Source: Actinomycetota bacterium
Lineage (GTDB): Bacteria; Actinomycetota; Thermoleophilia; Gaiellales; Gaiellaceae
Assembly: GCA_003152275.1 (NCBI GenBank)
Contig: PLZU01000041.1
Location: forward strand, 11,884-75,883
Direction of reading: 5' to 3'
Length of the DNA: 64,000 bases
Part shown: positions 42,245 through 51,428 of the stretch, one piece after another
Layout: each line of letters begins with the position of its first letter
How positions within the stretch are numbered: position 1 is the stretch's first letter
The notes under the pieces: model-generated
What the model saw: only the letters and a program-made list of their open reading frames with translations
Database searches by the model: none
What the model was told of the DNA's origin: nothing
Made by a program: the position numbers and the translations under genes

Positions 42245-42693
42245 TGCCGCACATCGAGCGCACAGCGGTCGTCGTCTGGGAAGGGAACGTTGCACGAGGC
42301 GCGGGCTTGATCAGCGCGGCCACCTCGGGCGCCTTCTCGGATCTCGGGTTCTCGCTGCCGACGCGCATCGGCCAGGCCGAGGGAAAGACGAGCCCCGAGG
42401 AGCTGCTGGCTGCGGCACACGGCGGCTGCGTCACGATGTCGCTTGCGAGCGAGCTCACGAGCGCAGGGACGCCGCCCGGCCGGCTCGACGTGACCTGCAC
42501 GATCGTGATGGACGAGGTCGAAGGGCAGGGTCACCAGATCGTCGGCTCTCGCGTCGAGGCCGTGGTCGCGGTCGAAGGGCTCGACGCGACTGCCCTTCAG
42601 ACGGCAGTCGAGAAGGCGGACGAGAGCTGTCCGTTCTCGCAGCTCCTGAAGCGGGCTGGCGCAGAGGTGCAGATCAGCGCGCAGCTCGCGTGA
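42244..42693 (+). CDS. OsmC-family peroxidase
   Basis: A 149-aa OsmC/Ohr-type thiol peroxidase. SALTSAGTPPGRLDVT-like helices surround the two active cysteines: AAAHGGCVTMSLASELTSAG (first Cys) and EKADESCPFSQLLKRA (second Cys). These, with TSPEELLAAAHGGC, are diagnostic. The family reduces organic hydroperoxides. The GTG start overlaps the bicupin stop by 1 nt (TAGTG), and the stop overlaps the nitroreductase start by 4 nt, so the three genes form one operon. Confidence 0.87.
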   Translation: MPHIERTAVVVWEGNVARGAGLISAATSGAFSDLGFSLPTRIGQAEGKTSPEELLAAAHGGCVTMSLASELTSAGTPPGRLDVTCTIVMDEVEGQGHQIVGSRVEAVVAVEGLDATALQTAVEKADESCPFSQLLKRAGAEVQISAQLA

Positions 42694-43199
42694 GCCTTGC
42701 CGACCTCGCCGCCCGGAGGCGAACGCACAAAGCCTTCGGCTCGGAGCCTGTTCCGCCCGAGACGCTGCTGGAGCTGCTCGACGTCGCGCGGCTCGCTCCG
42801 AACCACCACCTGACGCAGCCGTGGCGCTTCCGCGTGCTCGGCACCGAAACACTCGCGAGGCTGAAGGAGTGCGGAGGGCCGGCGGAGGCGGCGAAACTCG
42901 AGCGCGCGCCGACGCTCGTCCTCGCAACGGCCGCACTTTCGGGTGACCTCATTCAGGACGAGGAGGACGTATGCGCGACTGCGGCGGCGATCATGCTGGT
43001 GCTGCTTGCTGCGACCGAACGCGGGCTCGCGTCGTATTGGCGCACCCCCGGCATCTTTCGAACCGCACGCGGCCGTGAAGCAGTCGGCGTGCCGCACGGC
43101 GAGCGCGTGCTCGCGCTCCTGCATTTCGGAGCGCCGGAGCGCGACCCGGCACCGCGCGAGCGGGCGCCGGTCGACACGTACGTCGCTTTCCTCGACTGA
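42690..43199 (+). CDS. Nitroreductase-family protein
   Basis: A 169-aa FMN-dependent NAD(P)H oxidoreductase of the nitroreductase fold. ADLAARRRTHKAFGSEPVPP is the usual RRSxRxF start with Thr-His replacing the common Ser; LELLDVARLAPNHHLTQPWR carries the FMN/substrate-binding APxxxxxQPW segment; AAAIMLVLLAATERGLASYW and the end LALLHFGAPERDPAPRER fit. It is short for the family. GTG 42690 overlaps the OsmC stop by 4 nt. Substrate unknown. Confidence 0.83.
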   Translation: MSLADLAARRRTHKAFGSEPVPPETLLELLDVARLAPNHHLTQPWRFRVLGTETLARLKECGGPAEAAKLERAPTLVLATAALSGDLIQDEEDVCATAAAIMLVLLAATERGLASYWRTPGIFRTARGREAVGVPHGERVLALLHFGAPERDPAPRERAPVDTYVAFLD

Positions 43200-43215
43200 G
43201 CCACATCGTGGGGCG

Positions 43216-43221
43216 TAGCAT
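43216..43221 (+). promoter_or_regulatory. Candidate leaderless -10 (TAGCAT) for the deiminase-fold gene
   Basis: TAGCAT lies 7 nt before ATG 43229, and TCGACT (43192-43197) 18 nt upstream of it may serve as the -35. The expected transcription start is at or next to the ATG. This supports 43229 rather than the in-frame GTG at 43208, which would lie upstream of the -10 box. Confidence 0.5.
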
Positions 43222-43228
43222 CGGCCGC

Positions 43229-44371
43229 ATGGCCACCGAGACGCACACCCGCGAAGCTGTTCCCTTTCGCGTTCGCACCGCCGACGGTGACACGGTCGAG
43301 CTGACGTACTCGTCGCCCCGCCCGGCTGCAACGCATGACGAGAGAGGTGTGCTCGAGACGCTGCCCTGGTTCGAGCCCGGCAAGCCGCTGCGTAACTACA
43401 TGCTCCACGAGACCGACTTCTACGACGAGGTCGAGCAGATCTGGGGCCGCCGGTGGGGAGCGGAGGGCATCGGCACGCTGCGTGAGGTCCTCGTGTCCCG
43501 GCCGACCGAAAACGAGACGAGGCCCGAGTACGCCGCGGAGTGGCAGTACTACTACTCGAGCGCCGCCGGCACCGCCGATCTCGGGCGCCTCCAGGCGCAG
43601 TACGACGGGTACTACCAAGTTCTCGAGGACAACGGGGTGCGGGTGAACTACATCGAGCCGCCGGTCCCGGCGATCGGCGCGTACGGCTGGATCAAGAACC
43701 TCGTCACGCTGGCCGGCGGCGGGCTCGTCGTCCACGGCGGTGCGATCCTGCACCGCTACGGGCTCGGCTCCTGGCAGCGCGGGCGCGAGGTGATCTGGGA
43801 GAAGACGCTCGCAGCCCTGCAGGTGCCGATCTACATGACGATCCACGGACAGGGCATCTGCGAGCCGGGGGCGGGACGCTGGCTCGACGGGAAGACCTTC
43901 GTGTTCAACGAGTCGGTGGTCGCGAATGAGGAAGGCCTGCGCCAGCTCGAGTTCGTGCTCTCGAATCTCGGCATCGAGCTCGTGGTGTGCCACAGCCCCG
44001 GTTGGTACGACACGACCGGCCACGGCAACATCGGAACCTCACACATGGACATGGTCATGATGACCGTCGACCACCGGAAGGTTCTGCTCGCTCCGCATCT
44101 CGTGAACTACGGCTTCGTGCGCGAACTGATCAAGCGCGACTACACGATCATCGAGGTGCCCGTCGACGAATACTGGGATCTCGCGTTGAACGGCGTCACG
44201 CTCGCACCGGGGAAGATCGTCATGAACGCCGGCTCGCCGACGGTCGTGGCCGAGCTCGAGCGGCACGACGTCGAGGTGATCCAGGTCGACTTCTCCGAGA
44301 GTCATCGCTTTGCGATCGCCGGCCTGCACTGCGCGACGCTCGAGCTCGTACGGGACCAGGATCCGGACTAG
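43229..44371 (+). CDS. Arginine deiminase / amidinotransferase-fold enzyme
   Basis: A 380-aa member of the guanidino-group-modifying enzyme superfamily. The catalytic His is in GTSHMDMVMM (HxD motif) and the nucleophilic Cys near the C-terminus in AIAGLHCATLELVRDQD. The substrate-binding EGGD-like segment reads GICEPGAGRWLDGKTFVF, and the N-terminal FxRD-like region reads YGWIKNLVTLAGGGLVVHGG, so usual guanidine-binding Asp residues are replaced. This suggests a substrate related to but different from arginine. ATG 43229 is supported by a promoter box 7 nt upstream. It follows the bicupin/OsmC/nitroreductase operon. Confidence 0.78.
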   Translation: MATETHTREAVPFRVRTADGDTVELTYSSPRPAATHDERGVLETLPWFEPGKPLRNYMLHETDFYDEVEQIWGRRWGAEGIGTLREVLVSRPTENETRPEYAAEWQYYYSSAAGTADLGRLQAQYDGYYQVLEDNGVRVNYIEPPVPAIGAYGWIKNLVTLAGGGLVVHGGAILHRYGLGSWQRGREVIWEKTLAALQVPIYMTIHGQGICEPGAGRWLDGKTFVFNESVVANEEGLRQLEFVLSNLGIELVVCHSPGWYDTTGHGNIGTSHMDMVMMTVDHRKVLLAPHLVNYGFVRELIKRDYTIIEVPVDEYWDLALNGVTLAPGKIVMNAGSPTVVAELERHDVEVIQVDFSESHRFAIAGLHCATLELVRDQDPD

Positions 44372-44461
44372 CCTCAGGGATCGTTCCGGGGCTTCCCGGA
44401 TAGCTCTGAAGGGCTCGAGCAGCGACCCTTTGGTCATCAATTCGACCGAAGGAGAACCACC

Positions 44462-44800
44462 GTGGAAACGACCGACATCATCTCCGAGCCGCGTCGCCTG
44501 ACGCGACCTCGCGAGGACCGCTGGCTCGGCGGTGTCGCCGCCGGCCTCGGCGCCTACTTCGACCTGAGCCCGACGATCTATCGCATCGCGTTCGTGGCGC
44601 TCGCGCTCGCAGGCGGCACCGGCGTCCTGCTCTACATCGCGGCGTGGCTCGTGATGCCCGCGGACGGGGCGGCAGACTCGATCGCCGGCGTCGAGCTGAA
44701 GAAGCACCGCGACCGTCCCCGCCGTATCATCGGGCTCGGAATCCTCGGCTTCGCCGCGATCCTCGCCCTGTCCGAGTCACACGTCTGGCCGACGCCCGAG
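44462..44800 (+). pseudogene. PspC-domain membrane protein, 3' end lost at a rearrangement
   Basis: GTG 44462 has AAGGAG 9 nt upstream. The first ~75 residues are a normal PspC domain: DRWLGGVAAGLGAYFDLSPT, YRIAFVALALAGG and VLLYIAAWLVMPADG, followed by a basic stretch and the second helix GLGILGFAAILALSESHVWP. Near 44800 the homology ends and the frame runs on as antisense of a truncated aquaporin and of rpoD, giving a meaningless 451-residue reading frame to 45817. I therefore treat the gene as truncated. The junction may be a real deletion or an assembly join. Confidence 0.6.
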
Positions 44801-45004
44801 GAAGCTGAGCGTGATCGCCGGGTTGAAGTGTCCACCCGAGATGTGGCCGAGGTTCGTCACCATGATCCCGATCGCGAGGCCGTTCGCGAGGGCGACGGCG
44901 ACGATGTCCTGGCCGCTCACGATGCCCGCGCCACCACCGATGAAGATCAACGTGAACGTGCCGACGAACTCGGCAACGCTACGGCGGAGAACGTCCTGTT
45001 CCAT
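44800..45004 (-). pseudogene. Aquaporin (MIP family) N-terminal fragment
   Basis: ATG 45004 begins MEQDVLRRSVAEFVGTFTLI, then FIGGGAGIVSGQDIVAVALA and GHISGGHFNPAITLSFL, the first third of an AqpZ-like channel with the first NPA motif. After about 70 residues the sequence passes into the antisense of the PspC gene and stops at 44777. The second half with the other NPA motif is missing, so no channel can form. The start side looks genuine, since a normal spacer to the divergent zinc-ribbon gene is kept. Confidence 0.65.
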
Positions 45005-45048
45005 CCCGGCGGAATTCTCGGAACTCCGTCGGATTGTGCGGTCGTTGC

Positions 45049-45054
45049 TACCCT
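45049..45054 (+). promoter_or_regulatory. Candidate leaderless -10 (TACCCT) for the zinc-ribbon gene
   Basis: TACCCT ends 6 nt before GTG 45061, following the TAnnnT-N6..8-start spacing found at several other genes here. It decides for GTG 45061 over a longer in-frame start at 45034. Confidence 0.45.
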
Positions 45055-45060
45055 CGGCAG

Positions 45061-45249
45061 GTGGGCGACACGCAAGCCACCGGTTTCGAAGTCGAGTGTC
45101 CGCACTGTCACAAGCCATTCTCAGCGGAGCTCATCGAGGGTTCAGCCGCGCGGTACCGCGGCTTCAAGTGCCCGCACTGCAGGTTGTTCGTCCCGGCCGC
45201 GCACGGTGAGGATCAAACCCTCACGCGCGGCCCCGACGCAGCCGCGTAG
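45061..45249 (+). CDS. Small zinc-ribbon protein
   Basis: A 62-aa protein with two CPHC knuckles: VECPHCHKPFSAELIEGSAA and GFKCPHCRLFVPAAHGEDQ. The CxxC-N18-CxxC spacing is that of a rubredoxin-like zinc ribbon. Such proteins bind zinc and often nucleic acid or protein; no closer assignment is possible. It starts at GTG 45061 and ends directly against the convergent stop of rpoD, with no spacer between the two stop codons. Confidence 0.65.
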   Translation: MGDTQATGFEVECPHCHKPFSAELIEGSAARYRGFKCPHCRLFVPAAHGEDQTLTRGPDAAA

Positions 45250-46353
<1,104 letters not shown>

Positions 46354-46491
46354 GTTGCGACCTCCGGCTGGTCATGAACGACGTCATGCGACGAACCTGA
46401 CATGCAGAGGACGGGTCCCACCCCGACCTCACCCTCAAGCGGATTTGGATCTTAGTCACGCGGTGCAGATTCGTAAAGAGACACTCGGGTG

Positions 46492-47382
46492 TCACGAGGT
46501 CGAGACGGCGAGCTCGCCGACGAGTTCGCCGCGGCTGTTGGTCACCGGCGTGGTTGCGAGGTCGGGCAAGGCGACGCCGAAGGGCTCGAGAAAGGCGGCA
46601 AGGGCCGGGCCGAGCGGGCGGGCGGCGCCGTCTTCCGACTTGAGGGCGATACCGAGGCCTTTCGGGCCGCCGGCGCAGAGGAGGCCTTCGGCGCCGCCCT
46701 TCGCGAACCAGCCGGCGGCTGCGCGCATCAGGTGGTAATCCGCGCCGTCCGGGCCGCCGACGAGGTCGGGATGCGCTCGCATGGCGTTTGCGATCCTGTC
46801 GCCTTGCGGCAGCCGCTCGAAGCGCGAGAAGGCGTAGGCCATGCGCTCGAGCTGGAGGCCGAACGTCACGACTCCGCAGCCGTCGGTCGCGGTCGGGAGT
46901 TCCTCTTCGCCCGATTCGACCGCTTCAGCGTGTGCGGCGGCGCACGCCTGCTGGACCGGATGGCCGGGCAGGCGGTACCCCACGGTCGGCCAGCCGTTCG
47001 CACGGCAGAGCGCGAGCATGCCCGCGTGCTTGCCGGAGCAGTTGTGGAAGATCTTCTGGGGCGGCCGGCCCTCCTGGAGGCCGAGCTCCAGGTCGTCCTC
47101 CGTTGCGGGCGCCTTCGCGAGCAAGGCGCGCACGGCGGCCATCTGATCGTCCGTCGCACGATGGGAGGCCGAGGCGATCGCGAGATCGCGGCCGTCGAGG
47201 TCGGCGCGCGCCCGCGCAAGCGGCAACGCCTGGATCGGCTTCGACGACGAGCGCATGAAGCAGGTGAGCGCAGCGTCCCCCGCCTCGGCGACGACGGCCC
47301 CGTCCTGCACAGCGACCGCGTGCACCCGGTGCCGAGCCTCGACGATGCCGTGGCGGCGAACCTCGACGACGATCGGATCCAT
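46492..47382 (-). CDS. L-asparaginase, Rhizobium etli type (asparaginase II, PF06089)
   Basis: A 296-aa hydrolase of the beta-lactamase-related class 3 asparaginases. MDPIVVEVRRHGIVEARHRV opens the protein; TCFMRSSSKPIQALPLA contains the catalytic Ser-x-x-Lys pair; IFHNCSGKHAGMLALCRANG and TATDGCGVVTFGLQLERMAY carry the conserved zinc-binding Cys and Lys residues. It converts asparagine to aspartate and ammonia. ATG start; a TAGGCT -10-like box is 9 nt upstream. A strong inverted repeat (47442-47490) lies 60 bp upstream of it. Confidence 0.87.
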   Translation of the reverse strand: MDPIVVEVRRHGIVEARHRVHAVAVQDGAVVAEAGDAALTCFMRSSSKPIQALPLARARADLDGRDLAIASASHRATDDQMAAVRALLAKAPATEDDLELGLQEGRPPQKIFHNCSGKHAGMLALCRANGWPTVGYRLPGHPVQQACAAAHAEAVESGEEELPTATDGCGVVTFGLQLERMAYAFSRFERLPQGDRIANAMRAHPDLVGGPDGADYHLMRAAAGWFAKGGAEGLLCAGGPKGLGIALKSEDGAARPLGPALAAFLEPFGVALPDLATTPVTNSRGELVGELAVSTS

Positions 47383-47439
47383 CGGGGGCGGAGCCTATGC
47401 GGGCAGGCGGTGGCTCGTGTGGACACGTCGGATGCCGGC

Positions 47440-47490
47440 GTCGTGACGGTTCCGTAACCCTGGACTGTCCACGTACACGGAACCGTCACG
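47440..47490. repeat. Repeat unit A with perfect 14-bp inverted repeat
   Basis: CGTGACGGTTCCGT (47442-47455) and ACGGAACCGTCACG (47477-47490) pair perfectly over a 21-nt loop that contains CCTGGACTGTCCACG. The core CGTAACCCTGGACTGTCCA also occurs, inverted, at 36.26 kb. A second, diverged copy starts 108 bp downstream. The unit lies between the divergent asparaginase and ArsR-type genes and could be an operator or a short interspersed element. Confidence 0.7.
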
Positions 47491-47547
47491 CAAACCGAAT
47501 AGAGCGTCTCGCGTAACCATCCGGGTTCGACCGGGCGCCGGCGCGGA

Positions 47548-47588
47548 GTCGTGACAGTTCCGCAAGGAGGGAGTGTCCACGCTTGCGA
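47548..47588. repeat. Repeat unit B, overlapping the -35 of the ArsR-type gene
   Basis: GTCGTGACAGTTCCGCAA followed by GGAGGGAGTGTCCACG matches unit A at 27 of 34 aligned positions, starting 108 bp after it. Its right part CTTGCGAAC is a near inverted copy of GTTCCGCAAG and covers the putative -35 TTGCGA. The arrangement suggests a regulator binding site controlling the gene at 47620. Confidence 0.6.
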
Positions 47589-47611
47589 ACGGGCGAGAAA
47601 AGCCGTACATT
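47583..47611 (+). promoter_or_regulatory. Candidate promoter of the ArsR-type regulator / MFS operon
   Basis: TTGCGA (47583-47588), 17-nt spacer, TACATT (47606-47611), then 8 nt to ATG 47620. This is a good sigma-70-type promoter with an almost leaderless transcript. It overlaps repeat unit B, so autoregulation by the encoded helix-turn-helix protein is plausible. Confidence 0.55.
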
Positions 47612-47619
47612 TCGGAAAC

Positions 47620-48207
47620 ATGGCCCATTCGCAAGCGAAGGGGGACGAGCGGGTCATCACGCTGCCCTCCCCGGACTACGAGGCTCCCGACGTGCTGCTG
47701 GTTCAGGAGCCCGAGCAGCTCCGCGCGCTCGGAGACGACCTGCGCACGCGGATCGTCATCCTCCTCCGCGAGCACGCGCACTCGATCACCGAGCTCGCGG
47801 AGTCGCTCGGCTTGCCGAAGGGAACGGTGGGCCATCACGTGAAGGTGCTCGAGAAGGCGGGACTCGTTCGGGTCGTGCGAACGCGGCAGGTGCGTGCGCT
47901 CACCGAGCGGTACTACGGGCGCACCGCGCGCCTCTTCCTCCTCAAGAGCACCGACGATGCAGGCGGCGAGGACGTCCGGAACGTCGCGGCGGCTTCCCTC
48001 CGGACCGCAGCCGAGGAAATGCTCCCTCCCGACGACGACGACCGGACGACCTTCGCCGCCCTGCGCATGCGCTTGACCGACGCCGACGCGCGACGCTTCG
48101 CGCGCCGGCTCGAGAAGCTCGAGCGTGACTTCATGGCCGCGAACGATCCCAAGGGCAAGGCCTACGGGCTCGTCGCCATGCTCTTCCGGAGGGCATCCGA
48201 CGCGTAG
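47620..48207 (+). CDS. ArsR-type winged-helix transcriptional regulator
   Basis: A 195-aa regulator. The N-terminal wHTH is at residues about 28-95: LLVQEPEQLRALGDDLRTRI, SITELAESLGLPKGTVGHHV (recognition helix) and VLEKAGLVRVVRTRQVRALT (wing). The C-terminal half is alpha-helical and acidic, with no obvious metal-binding Cys/His, so it is not a classical metal sensor. The MFS gene overlaps its 3' end. Together with the repeats at its promoter this looks like a self-regulated drug- or metabolite-efflux unit. Confidence 0.82.
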   Translation: MAHSQAKGDERVITLPSPDYEAPDVLLVQEPEQLRALGDDLRTRIVILLREHAHSITELAESLGLPKGTVGHHVKVLEKAGLVRVVRTRQVRALTERYYGRTARLFLLKSTDDAGGEDVRNVAAASLRTAAEEMLPPDDDDRTTFAALRMRLTDADARRFARRLEKLERDFMAANDPKGKAYGLVAMLFRRASDA

Positions 48208-49552
48208 GCTGCGCCGCCCGGCAGGCGCTCTCTGGAGCAACGCCGACTTCCTCAAGCTCTGGACCGGCCAGTCGATCAGCGAGCTCGGGTCGCAGATCTC
48301 GCAGCTCGCGATCCCGATCGTGGCGGCGATCGCGCTCCACGCGAGCCCGATCGTCTTCTCGCTGCTCGGCGTCTTCGGCTTTCTCCCGTTCATGATCTTC
48401 GCGCTGCCGGCAGGCGCCTGGGTCGACCGCATGCGCCGGAGACGGATCCTCATCGCGGGCGATGCGGCGCGCGCGATCCTCCTCGCCACAATCCCCGTCG
48501 CGTACGCCTTCGGCGTCCTCACGATCTGGCAACTGCTCGTCGTCCAGTTCGTCGTCGGCATCTTCACGGTGTTCTTCGACGTCGCCTACCAGTCGTATCT
48601 CCCCCAGCTCGTCCACCGCGACCATCTGATCGAAAGCAACTCGAAGCTTCAGCTCACGGTCTCCGTCGCGCAGGTGGCCGGGCCGGGCATGGCAGGCGGA
48701 CTGATCGCCGCCATCACCGCTCCGTACGCGATCGTCGCGGACGCGATCAGCTTCGTCGTCTCGACCATCTTCCTGATCCGGATCCGCACGGCCGAGCACC
48801 TGCCGCAGCGTGCAGAAGGAGCCCCGAAACCGCGCATGTGGCCCGAGGTGAAGGAAGGGCTCAACTGGGTCGTGCACAATCCGTACCTCCGGCGCATCGC
48901 GGTGTGCACCGGCACGTCGAACCTCTTCGGCAGCCTCGGCTTCGCGATCTTCGTCCTGTACGCCTTGCGGTCGCTGCATCTCCCGCCATGGGAGATCGGT
49001 CTCGTCTTCGGCGCAGGCTCTGTCGGCGCGATTATCGGAGCGCTCCTCGTCAACCGCATCCAGAAGACGATCGGCGTCGGGCCCGCGATCATCGTGATGG
49101 CCCTGCTCGTCTCGACCGCAGGCATCCTCGTTCCGCTCGCGCCGAGGCCCTTCCCGCTGCCACTGTTGATCGCGAGCTTTTTCGTCACGCAGTTCGGCGG
49201 CGTCGCCTACAACATCACCCAGGTGAGCCTGCGACAGGCGATCACCCCCGAACGGCTGCAGGGACGCATGAACGCCGCGATGCGCTGGATCGTGTGGGGC
49301 ACGATCCCGCTCGGCACGCTCGCCGGCGGTGCGCTCGCAACCGCGTTCACGCTGCGCACGGCCCTCTTCGTCGGCGCGATCGGCTGCATGCCCACGTTCC
49401 TCCTCGTCGCCTTCTCGCCGCTTCGAAACCTGCGCGAGATGCCGGCACCGATCACGAGCCCGACGCAAGCGCAGGCGGAGATGGAGGGCGGGCTGATAGA
49501 GCCGGCACCGATGATCACGGAGCCCGGTCCCCCCGCGCCTGAGGATGCGTAA
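48125..49552 (+). CDS. MFS transporter (MFS_3 / enterobactin-exporter-like)
   Basis: A drug/metabolite exporter of about 475 aa. NADFLKLWTGQSISELGSQI opens TM1 in the MFS_3 style, then AGAWVDRMRRRRILIAGDAA (MFS motif A), TVFFDVAYQSYLPQLVHRDH, and VSLRQAITPERLQGRMNAAM, characteristic of this subfamily. The C-terminal 35 residues are a Pro-rich tail. The only usual start codon before TM1 is GTG 48125, giving an 83-nt overlap with the regulator; a CTG at 48209 would avoid it. Probably co-expressed with the ArsR-type regulator. Confidence 0.85.
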   Translation: MTSWPRTIPRARPTGSSPCSSGGHPTRRLRRPAGALWSNADFLKLWTGQSISELGSQISQLAIPIVAAIALHASPIVFSLLGVFGFLPFMIFALPAGAWVDRMRRRRILIAGDAARAILLATIPVAYAFGVLTIWQLLVVQFVVGIFTVFFDVAYQSYLPQLVHRDHLIESNSKLQLTVSVAQVAGPGMAGGLIAAITAPYAIVADAISFVVSTIFLIRIRTAEHLPQRAEGAPKPRMWPEVKEGLNWVVHNPYLRRIAVCTGTSNLFGSLGFAIFVLYALRSLHLPPWEIGLVFGAGSVGAIIGALLVNRIQKTIGVGPAIIVMALLVSTAGILVPLAPRPFPLPLLIASFFVTQFGGVAYNITQVSLRQAITPERLQGRMNAAMRWIVWGTIPLGTLAGGALATAFTLRTALFVGAIGCMPTFLLVAFSPLRNLREMPAPITSPTQAQAEMEGGLIEPAPMITEPGPPAPEDA

Positions 49553-49555
49553 CCT
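49550..49555 (+). promoter_or_regulatory. Candidate leaderless -10 (TAACCT) for the Fpg-type gene
   Basis: TAACCT lies 8 nt before ATG 49564 and includes the stop codon of the MFS gene. Same spacing rule as other genes in this window. Confidence 0.4.
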
Positions 49556-49563
49556 GGTCTTCG

Positions 49564-50391
49564 ATGCCGGAACTCCCGGAGATGGAAGCCTGGCGGCGCC
49601 AGCTCAATGACCCGGTCTCGGCCTTCCCGATCGCGAAGGCGGGCCCGGCGCATATCGCGACGCTGAAGACGTTCGACCCGCCGTTGCAGGCCCTCGAGGG
49701 GCGGCAGCTGCGCGGCGTGGAGCGCCGCGGCAAGCGGCTCCTCTTTCCCACCGCCGACGGCGAGCTCGTGCTGCTCGTCCACCTGATGACATCCGGCCGG
49801 CTGAAGTCGCTGCGCACCGGCGAAAAGGGCCCGAAGACGCCGGCGTTCGCGCTCGAGTTCGAGGGCGGCTCCAAGCTCGTCCTCACCGAGAACGCGAAGC
49901 GCAAACGCGCCGGCGTCTGGCTGCTCACGCCTGTGCAGGCGGAGGCCGAGCTCGAGCATCTCGGCCCCGAGGCGCTCGGGCTCGACGCCGCAGCGCTCGG
50001 CGAGATCGTGCGCCGCGAGTCGCGGCGGCTGCATCCGCTCTTGCGCGACCAGCGCTCGATCGCCGGGATCGGACGCGCCTGGGCGAACGAGATCCTGCAC
50101 ACAGCCAGGCTCTCGCCGTACGCGCTCTCGACCGACCTCTCGGACGACGAGGTCGGGCGGCTCGCAACGGCGATGAACGAGGAGCTTGCCCGCGGCCTCG
50201 AGCTGCGCGAGCGCGGCTCCGACGACGGGAAGACCTACCGCGTCCACAAGCGGCTCGGCGAGCCCTGCCACGTCTGCGGGACACCGCTCGCCCAGGTCGA
50301 TTTCGAGGAGCACACGATCTATTACTGCCCCGGCTGCCAGACCGGGGGCAGAGTCCTGAAGGATCGGCGGCTTTCGCGTCTGCTTCGCTAG
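49564..50391 (+). CDS. Formamidopyrimidine-DNA glycosylase / endonuclease VIII family
   Basis: A 275-aa base-excision repair enzyme. It starts MPELPEMEAWRRQL with the catalytic Pro1 and Glu; the beta-hairpin Lys is in VERRGKRLLFPTADGELVLL, followed by VHLMTSGRLKSL. The helix-two-turn-helix segment is DQRSIAGIGRAWANEILHTA with the conserved Asn; the C-terminal zinc finger is PCHVCGTPLAQVDFEEHTIY then YCPGCQTGG. All active-site elements are present. It removes oxidised purines or pyrimidines; Fpg versus Nei cannot be decided. Confidence 0.92.
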   Translation: MPELPEMEAWRRQLNDPVSAFPIAKAGPAHIATLKTFDPPLQALEGRQLRGVERRGKRLLFPTADGELVLLVHLMTSGRLKSLRTGEKGPKTPAFALEFEGGSKLVLTENAKRKRAGVWLLTPVQAEAELEHLGPEALGLDAAALGEIVRRESRRLHPLLRDQRSIAGIGRAWANEILHTARLSPYALSTDLSDDEVGRLATAMNEELARGLELRERGSDDGKTYRVHKRLGEPCHVCGTPLAQVDFEEHTIYYCPGCQTGGRVLKDRRLSRLLR

Positions 50392-50394
50392 CGA

Positions 50395-50400
50395 TAGGCT
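50395..50400 (+). promoter_or_regulatory. Candidate leaderless -10 (TAGGCT) for the CBS gene
   Basis: TAGGCT is followed by 6 nt and GTG 50407. The upstream Fpg gene ends only 4 nt before the box. Confidence 0.45.
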
Positions 50401-50406
50401 CGCGGG

Positions 50407-50811
50407 GTGGACACCGTCGCCGATCTGATGGTCAAGGACGTCCTCACCGTCGACCCGTCGGACTCGATCGGCGAGGCGGCGGAGAAGATGAACGCCGCGA
50501 ACGTCGGCGCCGTCGTCGTCGTCGAGGACTTTGCGCGGATCGTCGGCATCGTCACCGAGCGTGACCTGATGCGCGCCGTCGCCGCACGCGCGCGCGCCGC
50601 CGAGGCGCGCGTCCGCCAGTGGATGACGCCGGACCCGGTCACGATCGACCCCGGCGTCTCGATCGATGAGGCGGCGAACATCATGTTCGAGAACAATTTC
50701 CGCCACCTCCCCGTGGTGAAGGACGGGCGCCCGCTCGGGATGATCAGCCTCCGGCTCCTCTCCCGCTGGGCCTTCGACCGCTCGAAAGAGTCCGTCGGAC
50801 CGCCCGGCTAG
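50407..50811 (+). CDS. CBS-domain-pair protein
   Basis: A 134-aa stand-alone Bateman module with two CBS motifs: MVKDVLTVDPSDSIGEAAEK ... VGIVTERDLMRAVAARARAA, and WMTPDPVTIDPGVSIDEAAN ... HLPVVKDGRPLGMISLRLLS. Such proteins bind adenine nucleotides and sense energy state. GTG 50407 follows a TAGGCT box by 6 nt. No enzyme domain is attached. It lies between a DNA glycosylase and thymidine kinase, without functional link that I can see. Confidence 0.88.
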   Translation: MDTVADLMVKDVLTVDPSDSIGEAAEKMNAANVGAVVVVEDFARIVGIVTERDLMRAVAARARAAEARVRQWMTPDPVTIDPGVSIDEAANIMFENNFRHLPVVKDGRPLGMISLRLLSRWAFDRSKESVGPPG

Positions 50812-50814
50812 GGT
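50809..50814 (+). promoter_or_regulatory. Candidate leaderless -10 (TAGGGT) for the thymidine kinase gene
   Basis: TAGGGT overlaps the stop codon of the CBS gene and lies 7 nt before GTG 50822. Identical hexamer to the one before kynA. Confidence 0.45.
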
Positions 50815-50821
50815 CAGAGCC

Positions 50822-51418
<597 letters not shown>

Positions 51419-51428
51419 GCCAACCCGG

